DNA of 64,000 nt. Origin: Salsipaludibacter sp038233055. Lineage in GTDB: Bacteria; Actinomycetota; Nitriliruptoria; Nitriliruptorales; Nitriliruptoraceae. Position 1 is the first letter of the stretch. The number at the start of each line of letters is the position of its first letter. The notes below the pieces were generated by a model. It was not told where the DNA came from. It saw only the letters and a program-made list of their open reading frames with translations, and made no database searches. A program made the translations under genes and the position numbers. Positions 37,203 through 46,204 of this stretch are shown one piece after another. The stretch spans positions 1 through 64,000 of the forward strand of contig JBBSMS010000001.1 of the NCBI GenBank assembly GCA_038233055.1, read 5' to 3'.

Positions 37203-37367
37203 GTGCGGTTGCCAGGCCGTCGGACCGGATCCCCGCCCCGCCACGGGCGCGCGGCCGTGCTGGTCGTGCTGGTGCTGGTGCTGGCCGGCTGTCGCGCCAC
37301 CGACGACGGGACCCGCGTGCGTGAACTGGACGGTGCCGGCGAACCATTGGACGAGGTGCCGTCATGA
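37203..37367 (+). CDS. Tiny lipoprotein (54 aa), upstream partner of a membrane-anchored protein
   Basis: The frame starts with GTG after GGAAGGACG, has a twin-arginine-rich n-region (RLPGRRTGSPPRHGR), a hydrophobic stretch AAVLVVLVLVLAGC whose cysteine fits a lipobox, and then a short polar tail ending EPLDEVPS. Its TGA overlaps the ATG of the next gene (ATGA), which strongly supports it being translated. Unknown function. Confidence 0.65.
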   Translation: MRLPGRRTGSPPRHGRAAVLVVLVLVLAGCRATDDGTRVRELDGAGEPLDEVPS

Positions 37368-38086
37368 GGGGGCCCGTCCTGGACGACGACGCCACGCCCG
37401 CCACCACGCCGCCCTCCCGACCGCCCGTGGTCGCGATGGTGGTCGTCGGGGTCGTCGGCGTGGTGATCCTCGGGCTGTTCCTGCGCAGCGCCGGGTTCGC
37501 GACCGGCTCGGTGGCCGAGTCAATGCTCGACGACGGCGAGTCCATCGTCGAGGCCGGCCCGGTGACCCTCGAGGTGGGCGACGTGACCCTGACCGGGACC
37601 CTGGGGCACGACTGGATCCTGCGTGAGCGCTGCGACGGGTGGCTCCAGTTCAACTCGCTGGACGACGGCGACGCCACCACCGTCCACGTGATCGCGACCG
37701 CCTCCGCCCCGGACATGGCCACGCGCTCGCTGGTCCCGGTCGACGACTATCCCGAGTGGCTGGCGAACTCTGCGGGCGTCCGCATCGACGACCCGACCGA
37801 GACCCGCCTGCTCGGCCGGGCGGCCGTGTCCGGCCGGCTGGTCGCCGAGCCGGACGCGGACGACGCCGCGCTGCTGGCGGCGTGCCACGAGCCGGACGGC
37901 AGTGGGGGCTCGGGCATCCGCGGGCCGGCCGCGGGCTTCGACCAGTACCTGGTCGCCACCACCGGCCCGGTGGAGGGACTGGGTTCCGTGCTCGTGCTCG
38001 GGGCGGCATGGGTCGGCGGCGACGTCGACCTGGCCGCCGCCGAGGCCGACGGCCTGGCGTCGTCACTGGCGCTGGTCGACCAGTGA
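37364..38086 (+). CDS. Membrane-anchored protein of unknown function
   Basis: The 240-aa protein has a short cytoplasmic N-terminus, one membrane helix (about 23-41, VVAMVVVGVVGVVILGLFL) and an outer domain with a single pair of cysteines (RCDGW, AACHEP) that could form a disulfide. It is translationally coupled to the tiny lipoprotein. Its last 24 nt overlap the end of the opposite-strand glycosyltransferase-like gene. No family recognised. Confidence 0.7.
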   Translation: MRGPVLDDDATPATTPPSRPPVVAMVVVGVVGVVILGLFLRSAGFATGSVAESMLDDGESIVEAGPVTLEVGDVTLTGTLGHDWILRERCDGWLQFNSLDDGDATTVHVIATASAPDMATRSLVPVDDYPEWLANSAGVRIDDPTETRLLGRAAVSGRLVAEPDADDAALLAACHEPDGSGGSGIRGPAAGFDQYLVATTGPVEGLGSVLVLGAAWVGGDVDLAAAEADGLASSLALVDQ

Positions 38087-39490
38087 GCGCCCCGACTCGT
38101 CGCTGACCCGGGCGGGGTCGCGGCGCCGGTCCTCCCGCCAGGCAGTCGCGGCGATCATGGCCAGGACGGCGATGCCGATGCCGTGGCGGACCCACGTATC
38201 GGCCCGGACCTGCAGGTAGTTGGGCAGCAGCGCCCGGCGAACGGCGTGGAACGGGTCGCCCACCGTGGCGAAGTCGATCACCCAGGTCAGGTGGCCCGCC
38301 AGCCCGTCCACGACCAGCCACCCGAACGTGAGCACGCCCAGCAGCCCCGCGACCAACATGGTCGGCCGCGCCCCCCGCCAGGCGGTCCGGTCGAGCCAGG
38401 CGGCGCCGAGCGCCACCAGCAGCGGCAGGACCACGACGACCTGGCGGCCCGGTACCCACCAGCCCTGCATCGTCAGCGCGACGAACGTCGCCGTCAGCCA
38501 TCCTGCGGCCACCACCACCGCCAGCGCGCGTCCGGCCCGGTCGCGCAGACCCACGACGACGGCGGCCGGGGCAGCCAGGAAGGCGGGTTGCCACACCACG
38601 AGCCCGAAGTCACGGCCGAGCAACAGTCCGACCAGCCGCCGCGAGCGCCCGATCGGATCCGGTTCGAAGCCCACCACCGAGAACTCGCCGCGCTCGACGA
38701 AGTGGTCGGCCGATGCGTATGGCGTCCACCCGGTCCACACGACCTGGTGGATGACCAACCACGCGGCCCCGGCCACCGCCAGCACCGCCAGCGCCGCCAC
38801 GGCCAGGGGGCGGTTACGACGGACCCGCCACAGCCCGAGCAGCGCGATCGTCGCGGCCACGGGCGCGTACTTGAGGGCCAGCCACGGCAGGGCCACGACC
38901 ATCGCGACCGCCACGGCAAGTTCCCGACCGCGGATCCGGGCGGCCGTCACGGCGCCGACCGCGACCACGGTTGCGAGTGCCGCCGGCATCTCGGGATAGA
39001 CCTGTGCGCCGTACGCCGCCAGCGGCCACGACGCGAAGGCGATGGCCACGACCGTGCCGGCCACGACCGGTCGCACGGCCAGTCGGCGCGTCGCCAGCAG
39101 GACGGTCGCGGACGCGGTGGCGGCAGCCAGCAGGGCCAGCGTCACCTTCGCCCCGACCCACCCGAACGCCGCCGTGGCCGGTGCCAGCAACAGGGGCAGC
39201 AACGGGTCGTGCGGCGACACCATGCGGCCGTCCGGCAGGACTCGCTCCTGCCGGGGCAGGTCGATCCGGTGGAAGTCCCGCCAGGACTCGTCGGCCAGTT
39301 CGTCGGCGATGTCGAGGTCGCCGTCGTGAGCGATGCTCAGGGCGGTCAGCAGGTAGTGCGGTTCGTCGGCCGTGGTCCGCGCACCCCAGGTTGCGGGCAC
39401 GGCCAGGCCGGCCAGCGCCGCGGCCAACGCGATGACCGCAGCCGCCAGCGCTGCAACGACGTCCCGGCGTCGTCCGGACCTGGCGGTCAC
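38063..39490 (-). CDS. Polytopic membrane protein, glycosyltransferase-like (GT-C type)
   Basis: The 475-aa protein has about 11-13 predicted membrane spans and an early extracytoplasmic acidic motif TTADEPHYLL followed by GRMVSPHDPLLPLLLAP. GT-C mannosyl/arabinosyltransferases carry such a loop between the first spans with the catalytic Asp-Glu. It would use a polyprenyl-phosphate sugar. GTG start overlaps the stop of the iron permease (GTGA). It is the last gene of the run from the epimerase. Confidence 0.65.
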   Translation of the reverse strand: MTARSGRRRDVVAALAAAVIALAAALAGLAVPATWGARTTADEPHYLLTALSIAHDGDLDIADELADESWRDFHRIDLPRQERVLPDGRMVSPHDPLLPLLLAPATAAFGWVGAKVTLALLAAATASATVLLATRRLAVRPVVAGTVVAIAFASWPLAAYGAQVYPEMPAALATVVAVGAVTAARIRGRELAVAVAMVVALPWLALKYAPVAATIALLGLWRVRRNRPLAVAALAVLAVAGAAWLVIHQVVWTGWTPYASADHFVERGEFSVVGFEPDPIGRSRRLVGLLLGRDFGLVVWQPAFLAAPAAVVVGLRDRAGRALAVVVAAGWLTATFVALTMQGWWVPGRQVVVVLPLLVALGAAWLDRTAWRGARPTMLVAGLLGVLTFGWLVVDGLAGHLTWVIDFATVGDPFHAVRRALLPNYLQVRADTWVRHGIGIAVLAMIAATAWREDRRRDPARVSDESGRSLVDQRQ

Positions 39491-41130
39491 AGGGCGTCGG
39501 CCCGGCGGATGACCAGGACCCACGTCAGTCCTCCGGACAGGGCCAGCAGGACTAGTGATGCGATCGCGGCGTCGGTCCAGAAGGCGTCGGTGGCGGCGTT
39601 CCAGATGCGGGTGGCGAGGGTCTCGAACCCGTTGGGTGCCAGCAACAGGGTCGCCGGCAGTTCCTTCATGACCGACAGCAGGACCAGCCCGGCACCGGCC
39701 AGCAGGCCGGGACGCATCAGCGGCAGTTCCACCCGGCGCCAGCGTCGCCAGGCCGACACCCCCAACACGTTCGAGGCCTCCTCGATCCGGGCCGGGACCG
39801 AGGCCACCGCCACCTCGGCCGCCCGCAGCGCCTGCGCACCGAAGTGCACCACGTAGGCCCCGACGAGCAGGACCTCGGTGCGATACAGCGCGGTGCCGCG
39901 GAGCCAGAACACCAACGCGAGCGCGATCGCCAGGCCCGGCAGGGCGAACCCCGCCACCACCACGGTGGACGCGGCCGTGGCCACCCGGTCCCGCCGTCGC
40001 GTCGCCAGCACGCTGATCGGCAGCACCACGACCGTGGCCGTCACCGCGGCCAGGACGCTGACCCGCAGCGTGGCCCAGAGTGGCGCCACCAGTGCACCCG
40101 GGTCGTCGAGCAGCAACGACGTGCTGTCGGCCAACCAGCCCCGGACGACCCATCCCACCAGCACCATCGCCGGCACGACCAGCGCGATGCCGACCACCAC
40201 GCCGACCAGTGACACGGCCGGGACCCGCCAGGCACCGAGCGGGACCTGCAGCCCGCGGACGCTGCGCGCCCCCGCGGCCCGGTCGCGTCCCGCGGAGAAC
40301 CGTTCCAGCACCGCCACCGTCAGTGCCAGCAGCCCCAGGGACAGCGACAGGCTCAGGGACAGGACCGGGTCTGCCAGCCGACTGGCGTAGATGACACGGG
40401 TGAGCACGTCATATCGCAGGAGTTCGACCACGCCGTAGTCGCTCACGGTGTAGAGGAAGACCAGCAGTCCGCCGGCCAGGATCGCGGGTGTCAACTGGGG
40501 GAGCACCACCGATCGGAAGACCTCGCCCGGCCGGCGGCCGAACAGTCGTGCGGCCTCCTCCAGGGACGGCGGCAACTGGTTCAGGCGCGAGGCCACCACC
40601 AGGTGGACGTAGGGATAGGTGAACAGGGTGAGGACCAGCCAGGATCCCCACAGGCCGCGCAGTTGGGGGACCGAGGTGATGCCGATGGACGACAGCACGC
40701 CGGCGAACAACCCGCCCGGTGCGAAGGCCGACAACAACGCGAACGTGCCCATGAACGACGGGATGACCAGGGGGAGCGGCAGTGCCAGCCGCCACCAGCG
40801 GCGGCCCGGCAGGTCGGTGCGGGTGACCACCCACGCCGTGGCGGTCCCGATCGACGCCGACGTCACCGAGACCAGCGACGCCAACACCACCGTGCGTGCG
40901 AGGGGGGCGAGCAGTCGCCCGTCGCCGACGACCGCGCGGAGCCCGGCCAGATCGCCCAGTACCCGCACCACCAGGAAGGCCAACGGGGCCGCGAATCCGA
41001 GCCCCGCCAGGACGGCCCAACCGCGTCCGGCCAGCCGGCTGCGGGCACCCCCTGCACCGGGCGGGCGCGGCATGGCCCCGTCGGGCGAGGTTCCCGGGGA
41101 CAGGCCCGGCTCGACGTCGGTGGCGGACAT
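39487..41130 (-). CDS. Ferric-iron ABC transporter permease (FbpB/SfuB type)
   Basis: The 547-aa permease has two fused halves of six spans each, with EAA loops EEAARLFGRRPGEVFRSVVLPQL and EEASNVLGVSAWRRWRRVELPLM. This is the usual architecture of Fe3+-specific FbpB/FutB permeases. It pairs with the binding lipoprotein upstream and the ATPase encoded from 45436. ATG with AGGGAGCG upstream. Confidence 0.9.
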   Translation of the reverse strand: MSATDVEPGLSPGTSPDGAMPRPPGAGGARSRLAGRGWAVLAGLGFAAPLAFLVVRVLGDLAGLRAVVGDGRLLAPLARTVVLASLVSVTSASIGTATAWVVTRTDLPGRRWWRLALPLPLVIPSFMGTFALLSAFAPGGLFAGVLSSIGITSVPQLRGLWGSWLVLTLFTYPYVHLVVASRLNQLPPSLEEAARLFGRRPGEVFRSVVLPQLTPAILAGGLLVFLYTVSDYGVVELLRYDVLTRVIYASRLADPVLSLSLSLSLGLLALTVAVLERFSAGRDRAAGARSVRGLQVPLGAWRVPAVSLVGVVVGIALVVPAMVLVGWVVRGWLADSTSLLLDDPGALVAPLWATLRVSVLAAVTATVVVLPISVLATRRRDRVATAASTVVVAGFALPGLAIALALVFWLRGTALYRTEVLLVGAYVVHFGAQALRAAEVAVASVPARIEEASNVLGVSAWRRWRRVELPLMRPGLLAGAGLVLLSVMKELPATLLLAPNGFETLATRIWNAATDAFWTDAAIASLVLLALSGGLTWVLVIRRADAL

Positions 41131-41202
41131 CTCGCTCCCTGGCTCGGTGATCGGACCCGGCGGCCCGTCGGTGGTCGGGCGAACCCCGGCCGGACCCCTC
41201 GA

Positions 41203-42204
41203 TCAGCTGCTCAGCCCGGCGTCGCGGATCAGGTCCAGTGTGCCGGTCAGGTCGCCGCCGAGTTCTGCGTAGTCGACCTCCGGGACATCCTGGTCGGCCA
41301 GGGCCGGCAGGGAGGTGCGAGGCTCGACGCCGTCGACCAGCGGGTACTCAAAGGTCTCGTCCGCGAAGTAGCGCTGGGCCTCGTCGGACAACAGGAAGCG
41401 GACGAAGTCCGCGGCCGCCTCGGGCTGGTCGGTGCCGGCCACCACCGACGCGGTGGACGGCAGCACCAGGGCACCGATGTCCCCGTCGGGGAAGCGGTGG
41501 TTGACCGAGGACAGGTCCGGGTTCTCGTCCAGGAATCGCGCGTTGTAGTAGTGGTTCACCAGCCCCATCTCGATCTCGCCGCGGCTCACCGCATCCACGA
41601 TGGAGTTGTTGTTGGCGTAGGTGGCCACGTCGTTGGCCACGAGGCCGGCCAACCACGCCGACGTCGCCTCGTCGCCCCGCTCCACCCGCATCGCCGACAC
41701 GAAGTCCTGGAACGAGCCGTTGGGTGGCGCGACCGCCACGCGCCCCCGGTAGGGCTCGGTGACCAGGTCGTCGACGCTGGCCGGGAGTTCGGATTCGTCC
41801 ACGAGGTCGGCGTTGTAGACCAGCACGCGCTGGCGACCGGTCACGCCGATCCAGTTGCCGTCGTCGGCCACGAACTCGGCGGGCACGGCGTCCAGGACGT
41901 CCTCCGGGACCGCCGCCAGCAGACCCTGCCCATCGACGTAGGCCACCGCACCCGGGCTCTGGGCCAGGAACACGTCTGCATCGGTCGCGTCGCCCTCCTC
42001 GGACAGCAACAACGCCATGTCGGCCGTGTCGCCGTAGTTGACCTCGATCGAGGTGCCGGACTCCTCGGCGAAGCGGTTCAGCAGCGGTTCCACGAGGTTC
42101 TGGCTGCGTCCCGAGTAGATCACGAGGGTCTCGTCGGACGACGAACAGGCCGACAGCGTGGCGAGCAGCACCAGGGTGCAGCAGGCGAGGCGAAAGGTGG
42201 TCAT
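41203..42204 (-). CDS. Ferric-iron-binding lipoprotein (FbpA/FutA type)
   Basis: The 333-aa protein has a lipobox (LSAC, lipidated C20) and the FbpA fold starting LVIYSGRSQNLVEPLLNRF. The twin tyrosines in NHYYNARF are the typical Fe3+ ligands, preceded by GEIEMGLVN. It binds Fe3+ or a simple Fe chelate outside the membrane. It lies between the epimerase gene (77 nt away) and the permease gene (72 nt). Confidence 0.9.
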   Translation of the reverse strand: MTTFRLACCTLVLLATLSACSSSDETLVIYSGRSQNLVEPLLNRFAEESGTSIEVNYGDTADMALLLSEEGDATDADVFLAQSPGAVAYVDGQGLLAAVPEDVLDAVPAEFVADDGNWIGVTGRQRVLVYNADLVDESELPASVDDLVTEPYRGRVAVAPPNGSFQDFVSAMRVERGDEATSAWLAGLVANDVATYANNNSIVDAVSRGEIEMGLVNHYYNARFLDENPDLSSVNHRFPDGDIGALVLPSTASVVAGTDQPEAAADFVRFLLSDEAQRYFADETFEYPLVDGVEPRTSLPALADQDVPEVDYAELGGDLTGTLDLIRDAGLSS

Positions 42205-42281
42205 GGCAGGTGGTCCTGGGTGGAGGTGGTTTGGTGGCAGGTGGTGGATCGGTTCCGGCGGTGCACGCGTTCCCGAACAGG

Positions 42282-43202
42282 TCAGGAGGCGCGGGCGGCC
42301 GCGCCGTGGTGGGTCGGTCGGGCGGCGTCCTGGCGGGCCACGAGGTCACGCAGCGGGGTGGCCCGCAGGGACCCGACCGCGCGCGCGAGCCGGGTCGTGT
42401 CGGCACAGGTCGTCGCGACCTCCCGGGCCGGGGCGTCGACGACCTCGACGAGGGGGTCGACGCCGGTGACGTCGCGAACGGCTGCGAGGTGGTCGCCGAG
42501 GGTGTGGCTGACCCCTGATCCGAGGTTGAAGGTGCCGTCGTGCCCACCGTCGAGCAGGCGACCGATGGCGGCCGCGACCTCGCGGACGTCGGACACGTCG
42601 CGGCGGCGGTCGAGTCCGCCCAATACCCGGATCGCGCGCCCTTCACGGGCTGCCTCGAGCCAGGTCGCCAACGCCATGTCGGGTCGTTGGCCCTCGCCGG
42701 CAACGGTGAACGGGCGCACGATCGAGGTCGGCCCGCAACCGGTTCGCGCGCGCCGGGCGAGGCGTTCGGCGACCTGCTTCGAGCGGGCGTAGCCGCCGCG
42801 CGGGTGGAGGAGGTCGTGCTCGCGGCACGGGGTCCACGCCGCCACGGGACCGGCTCCGCCGTACACCGACGACGAGGACGCCAGCACGACGGACGCCGAC
42901 TTGGCGGCCCGTTCGGCCACGACGGCCGTGGCCAGCACGTTGTCGTCCCAGCGCCGCCGTGCCACGTCGGCCCCGCGGGACCGGATGCCGGCCGCACCGG
43001 CGAGGTGGACGACGGCGTCGGTGGCACCCAGGAGCGGGACGACCGCCTCGTCACGGACGTCGGCAACGACCACGGTCTCTACCGGGTCCGGGCGCCACGG
43101 ACGGCGGTCGACCCCGACGACCTCCCATCCCGCGGCCACGCGATCGGCCACGACGTGGCGTCCGATGAAGCCGGCGGCCCCCGTGACGACGACGCGCGGC
43201 AT
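42282..43202 (-). CDS. NAD-dependent epimerase/dehydratase (extended SDR)
   Basis: The 306-aa protein starts VVVTGAAGFIGRHVVADR (NAD Rossmann motif), has SSSSVYGG and the catalytic YxxxK as YARSK, and the end region FNLGSGVSHTLGDHL typical of nucleotide-sugar epimerases such as UDP-glucose 4-epimerase relatives. The ATG at 43202 has CGGAGG upstream. It is the first gene after an IdeR-like box and leads the iron-transport genes, so it may be iron-regulated. It is divergent from a glycosyltransferase gene. Confidence 0.85.
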   Translation of the reverse strand: MPRVVVTGAAGFIGRHVVADRVAAGWEVVGVDRRPWRPDPVETVVVADVRDEAVVPLLGATDAVVHLAGAAGIRSRGADVARRRWDDNVLATAVVAERAAKSASVVLASSSSVYGGAGPVAAWTPCREHDLLHPRGGYARSKQVAERLARRARTGCGPTSIVRPFTVAGEGQRPDMALATWLEAAREGRAIRVLGGLDRRRDVSDVREVAAAIGRLLDGGHDGTFNLGSGVSHTLGDHLAAVRDVTGVDPLVEVVDAPAREVATTCADTTRLARAVGSLRATPLRDLVARQDAARPTHHGAAARAS

Positions 43203-43277
43203 GGGACCTCCGGTGGCAGACGAGGACCGACGTCCGGGGGGGGACATCGGCACGGATCGCGGGGCACGTGCGGCAAT

Positions 43278-43296
43278 GTAGCTTAGGCTAACCTTA
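43278..43296. promoter_or_regulatory. IdeR/DtxR-type iron box 1 (16/19 match)
   Basis: GTAGCTTAGGCTAACCTTA matches the 19-bp IdeR consensus TTAGGTTAGSCTAACCTAA at 16 positions. It lies 75 nt upstream of the epimerase-iron transporter genes and 76 nt upstream of the divergent glycosyltransferase gene, so one bound repressor could control both. It overlaps TAnnnT -10-like sequences. Confidence 0.75.
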
Positions 43297-43372
43297 CCCC
43301 GAGTCCACGACGATTCCGCACCGCCCCGGACCCACCGCCCCGGACTGCCGCCGCTCCGACACAGGCCGATCG

Positions 43373-44281
43373 ATGCCGTCGCACCCGCCCCCGAGTCGCC
43401 GTCTCGTGTCACCGGCCACGACCGGCGACGCAGCCGCTCGCCGGCCCCCCGTGACGACCGCGTCGGGCGTGCCCGGCGGCGTCGCCCACGGCGTCCGGAC
43501 TGCCTGCGCATGGGTCGTCGGGAGGGTGGCGCCGTCGCTGGGGCGCTGGCGCCTGCCGGTCGCCCTGCCGGCCCGCCCCGACCCGGTGCAGGCCGCCGGG
43601 CCGGTCGTGCTGTTCCTGGCCGCCCACGACGAGGAGGCCACGGTGGCGCGGGTGGTCGCGCGCTGCCCCGACCGCGTGCGTGACCACGAGGTCGTCTGCC
43701 TGGTCGTCGACGACGGATCCACGGACCGGACGGCCGCGCGGGCGGCGGCCGCCGGGGCCCAGGTGCTGCGCCTGCCACGCAACGGCGGCCTGGGGGCCGC
43801 AGTGCGCCAGGGGTTGGCTCGTGCGCGCGAACTGGACGCCGTGGCGGTGGCCTTCTGCGACGCCGACGGGGAGTACGACCCGGCCGAACTGTCGACCCTG
43901 GTCGAGCCGGTGCTGGGCGGTGAGGTGGACTACCTCGTGGGCAGTCGCTTCGACGGCCACATCAGCCGGATGCTGCCCCATCGGCGGTTCGGCAACCGGG
44001 TCCTGACGGCGTGGACCGCGTGGACGACGCGCCTGCCGATCAGCGACGGCCAGTCGGGCTACCGGGTGCTGTCGCCCGCGGCGGCGGACGCCGCGGTCAT
44101 CGCCCACGACTTCAACTATGCCCAGGTCCTGACACTCGACCTGGTCGCGCGCGGTTTCCGCTACGGCGAGTGCCCGATCAGCTACCGCTTCCGCGAGGAA
44201 GGACGATCGTTCGTGCGGCTGGGCACCTACCTCCGACACGTCCTGCCGACGGTGCACCGGGTGGTCAACCAGCACTCGTGA
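43373..44281 (+). CDS. Family 2 glycosyltransferase (dolichol-phosphate-mannose-synthase-like)
   Basis: The 302-aa protein has a non-conserved 75-residue N-terminus, then a GT-A domain: LFLAAHDEEATVARVV, the nucleotide-binding DDGSTDRT, the DxD-type metal motif CDADGEYDP, and SDGQSGYRVLSP. It would transfer a sugar from a nucleotide to a polyprenyl phosphate or cell-envelope acceptor. Together with the divergent epimerase it suggests envelope-glycan chemistry next to iron uptake. Confidence 0.85.
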   Translation: MPSHPPPSRRLVSPATTGDAAARRPPVTTASGVPGGVAHGVRTACAWVVGRVAPSLGRWRLPVALPARPDPVQAAGPVVLFLAAHDEEATVARVVARCPDRVRDHEVVCLVVDDGSTDRTAARAAAAGAQVLRLPRNGGLGAAVRQGLARARELDAVAVAFCDADGEYDPAELSTLVEPVLGGEVDYLVGSRFDGHISRMLPHRRFGNRVLTAWTAWTTRLPISDGQSGYRVLSPAAADAAVIAHDFNYAQVLTLDLVARGFRYGECPISYRFREEGRSFVRLGTYLRHVLPTVHRVVNQHS

Positions 44282-44335
44282 ACGCCGGTCCGGGTGGCAT
44301 TGGGGGGCGGGCCGCGGCGCCCGGGGCCGCGTTGT

Positions 44336-45436
44336 TCAGTCGTCGGCCGGGAAGGCCGCGACCGGTCCGTGCACGACCACCGAGACCGGGTCGCCCACGG
44401 CGAACTGTCGGCCCGGGCCCAGCCGCGCCCGCAGGGCCAGCCCCGCGACCTCCACGGTGACGACCTGGTCGTGGCCGTAGTAGGTGACCGCGACGACCCG
44501 GGCGGCCGCCGGACTCAGGCCGTGGCCGACCTCGACTTCCTCGGGACGTACGAGCACCGCCTGGGGCCCGTCGCCGACGGCACCGACGGTCTCGAGCCGA
44601 CCCAGGGGCGTGTCGACGAAGAACTGACCCGCGCGGGTCGCCGGGATCGCGAGCGCATCGCCGACGAACTCGGCGACGAAGCGGGTGGCCGGACGCGCGT
44701 ACAACTCGTGCGGGGCGGCGACCTGGTGCAGGTGCCCGGCCCGCATCACGGCCACCCGGTCCGCCAGGGACAGGGCCTCGGTCTGGTCATGGGTCACGAA
44801 GACGCCGGTGGTGCCGGTCGCCCGGAGGATGGTGCGGACCTCCTCGCGCACGACGACCCGCAGCGCGGCGTCGAGGTTGGAGAAGGGCTCGTCGAGCAGG
44901 AGCACGTCCGGACGTGGCGCCAGTGCTCGCGCCAGCGCGACCCGTTGCTGCTGGCCACCCGACAACTGGTCGGGACGGCGCCTGCGTTCGCGTGTCAGTC
45001 CCACCAGGTCGAGCGCGTCGTCGACCCGGCGGGCGGTCTCGTCGGCGGGCAGGCGGCGCAGGCCGTAGCCCACGTTCGTGGCCACGTCGAGGTGCGGGAA
45101 CAGGGCGTAGTCCTGGAACACCAGGCCCACCCGGCGGCGGTGTGGCGCGCGGAACGTGGTGGGCCCGGCGACCTCCTCGCCCGCGACCCGGATCGACCCG
45201 GCGTCGGGCGTCTCCAGCCCGGCGATCAGGCGCAGCGCCGTGGTCTTGCCGCAGCCCGACGGGCCCAGCAGGGCCGTGAGCGACCCGTCCGGCACGTCCA
45301 GGTCGAGGTCGGCGACCGCGGTGACGTCCCCGAATCGCTTGGTGATGCCGCGCAGCGACAGGGCCGGGACCGCGGCGCCGACGACGCCATCGGTCGGCAC
45401 GGCGCGGTCGCCGGTCGTCGCCGGGAACGAGGTCAT
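44336..45436 (-). CDS. Ferric-iron ABC transporter ATPase (FbpC type) with TOBE domain
   Basis: The 366-aa ATPase has Walker A GPSGCGKTT, signature LSGGQQQRV, Walker B VLLLDEP, the switch histidine in VFVTHDQTEAL and a C-terminal TOBE-like regulatory domain (about 250-366). It should drive the FbpB-type permease encoded 3.2 kb away on the same strand. The ATG at 45436 (MTSFPATT) has AAGGAC upstream. An IdeR-like box lies 55 nt upstream. Confidence 0.9.
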   Translation of the reverse strand: MTSFPATTGDRAVPTDGVVGAAVPALSLRGITKRFGDVTAVADLDLDVPDGSLTALLGPSGCGKTTALRLIAGLETPDAGSIRVAGEEVAGPTTFRAPHRRRVGLVFQDYALFPHLDVATNVGYGLRRLPADETARRVDDALDLVGLTRERRRRPDQLSGGQQQRVALARALAPRPDVLLLDEPFSNLDAALRVVVREEVRTILRATGTTGVFVTHDQTEALSLADRVAVMRAGHLHQVAAPHELYARPATRFVAEFVGDALAIPATRAGQFFVDTPLGRLETVGAVGDGPQAVLVRPEEVEVGHGLSPAAARVVAVTYYGHDQVVTVEVAGLALRARLGPGRQFAVGDPVSVVVHGPVAAFPADD

Positions 45437-45490
45437 GGAGGTCCTTGGCATCGCCGGCTGACGAACGCGGTCGGCGACGGTCGGTGGCGG

Positions 45491-45509
45491 TGAGGTCAGG
45501 CTACCCTTA
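45491..45509. promoter_or_regulatory. IdeR/DtxR-type iron box 2 (15/19 match)
   Basis: TGAGGTCAGGCTACCCTTA matches the IdeR consensus at 15 of 19 positions and shares AGGCTAnCCTTACC with box 1. It lies between the divergent iron-ABC ATPase and DtxR-like genes and contains TACCCT at 45502-45507, a possible -10 of the rightward gene. Confidence 0.65.
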
Positions 45510-45549
45510 CCTTCGTGCGTCCCCACGCCCGCGATCGACACGAGGATCC

Positions 45550-46095
45550 GTGACCGACCTGTTGCCGGCCCCGGCCGCCACCGAACCCGCGATGCCTGCG
45601 CCCACGGCCGCGGCCGTCGCGGCGTTGTCCGACGGCGACCTCGACCTGCGCCGCCACATGCTGGCCGAGCGCCTGCTGGCCGACGTCATCGGCATGCCCT
45701 GGGAACTGGTGCACGACGAGGCCGAGGAGTGGGGCCTGGAGGTGTCGGCGCGGCTCGACGCCCGCCTGGTCGTCCTGCTCGACGACCCGGCCACCTGCCC
45801 CCACGGCAACCCGATCCCGGGCACGGCCCGGCCGGCTGACCAGGCCGACGCGGTCACCGCCGACGACGCCCCACTGGGCCGGGTCGAGGTCGTGCGCATC
45901 ACCGAGGAGTTGGAGGAGGACGGCCCCGCCCTGCGCCTGCTCGCGGCGGCCGGACTGCTGCCGGGCCGGCGGGCCGAGATCGTGGCGCGCGGTGACGACG
46001 GCCTGTCCGTGGTCGGCGCCGCCGCCGACACCGTCCTGCCGCCACGGGTGACCAGTGACCTGTACGTCCGCGTGCTCGCGGCGACGACCGCCTGA
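45550..46095 (+). CDS. DtxR/IdeR-like protein lacking the DNA-binding domain
   Basis: The 181-aa protein aligns with DtxR from its dimerisation helix onward: RRHMLAERLLADVIGMPWELVHDEAEEW, then DPATCPHGNPIPG and an SH3/FeoA-like end (LRLLAAAGLLPGRRAEIVARG). The winged-helix domain (about 65-70 residues) is absent; only a Pro/Ala-rich leader precedes it and no HTH is encoded upstream in frame. By alignment, ancillary-site ligands H79, E83 and H98 are kept (H36, E40, H55), while primary-site C102, E105 and H106 become E59, G62 and L63. It cannot bind DNA in the normal way; it may act as a partner, decoy or metal-binding protein. GTG start with CGAGG upstream. Confidence 0.8.
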   Translation: MTDLLPAPAATEPAMPAPTAAAVAALSDGDLDLRRHMLAERLLADVIGMPWELVHDEAEEWGLEVSARLDARLVVLLDDPATCPHGNPIPGTARPADQADAVTADDAPLGRVEVVRITEELEEDGPALRLLAAAGLLPGRRAEIVARGDDGLSVVGAAADTVLPPRVTSDLYVRVLAATTA

Positions 46096-46204
46096 GCCAG
46101 CCACCGCACGTCGATCCCACCGCGCCGGGGTCGGGTTGCGACTGGCGCGGTCCGCACCGCCACGACGTGGCGCACCCCGAGTCCCACCGATCCGAGGCTG
46201 CCTG

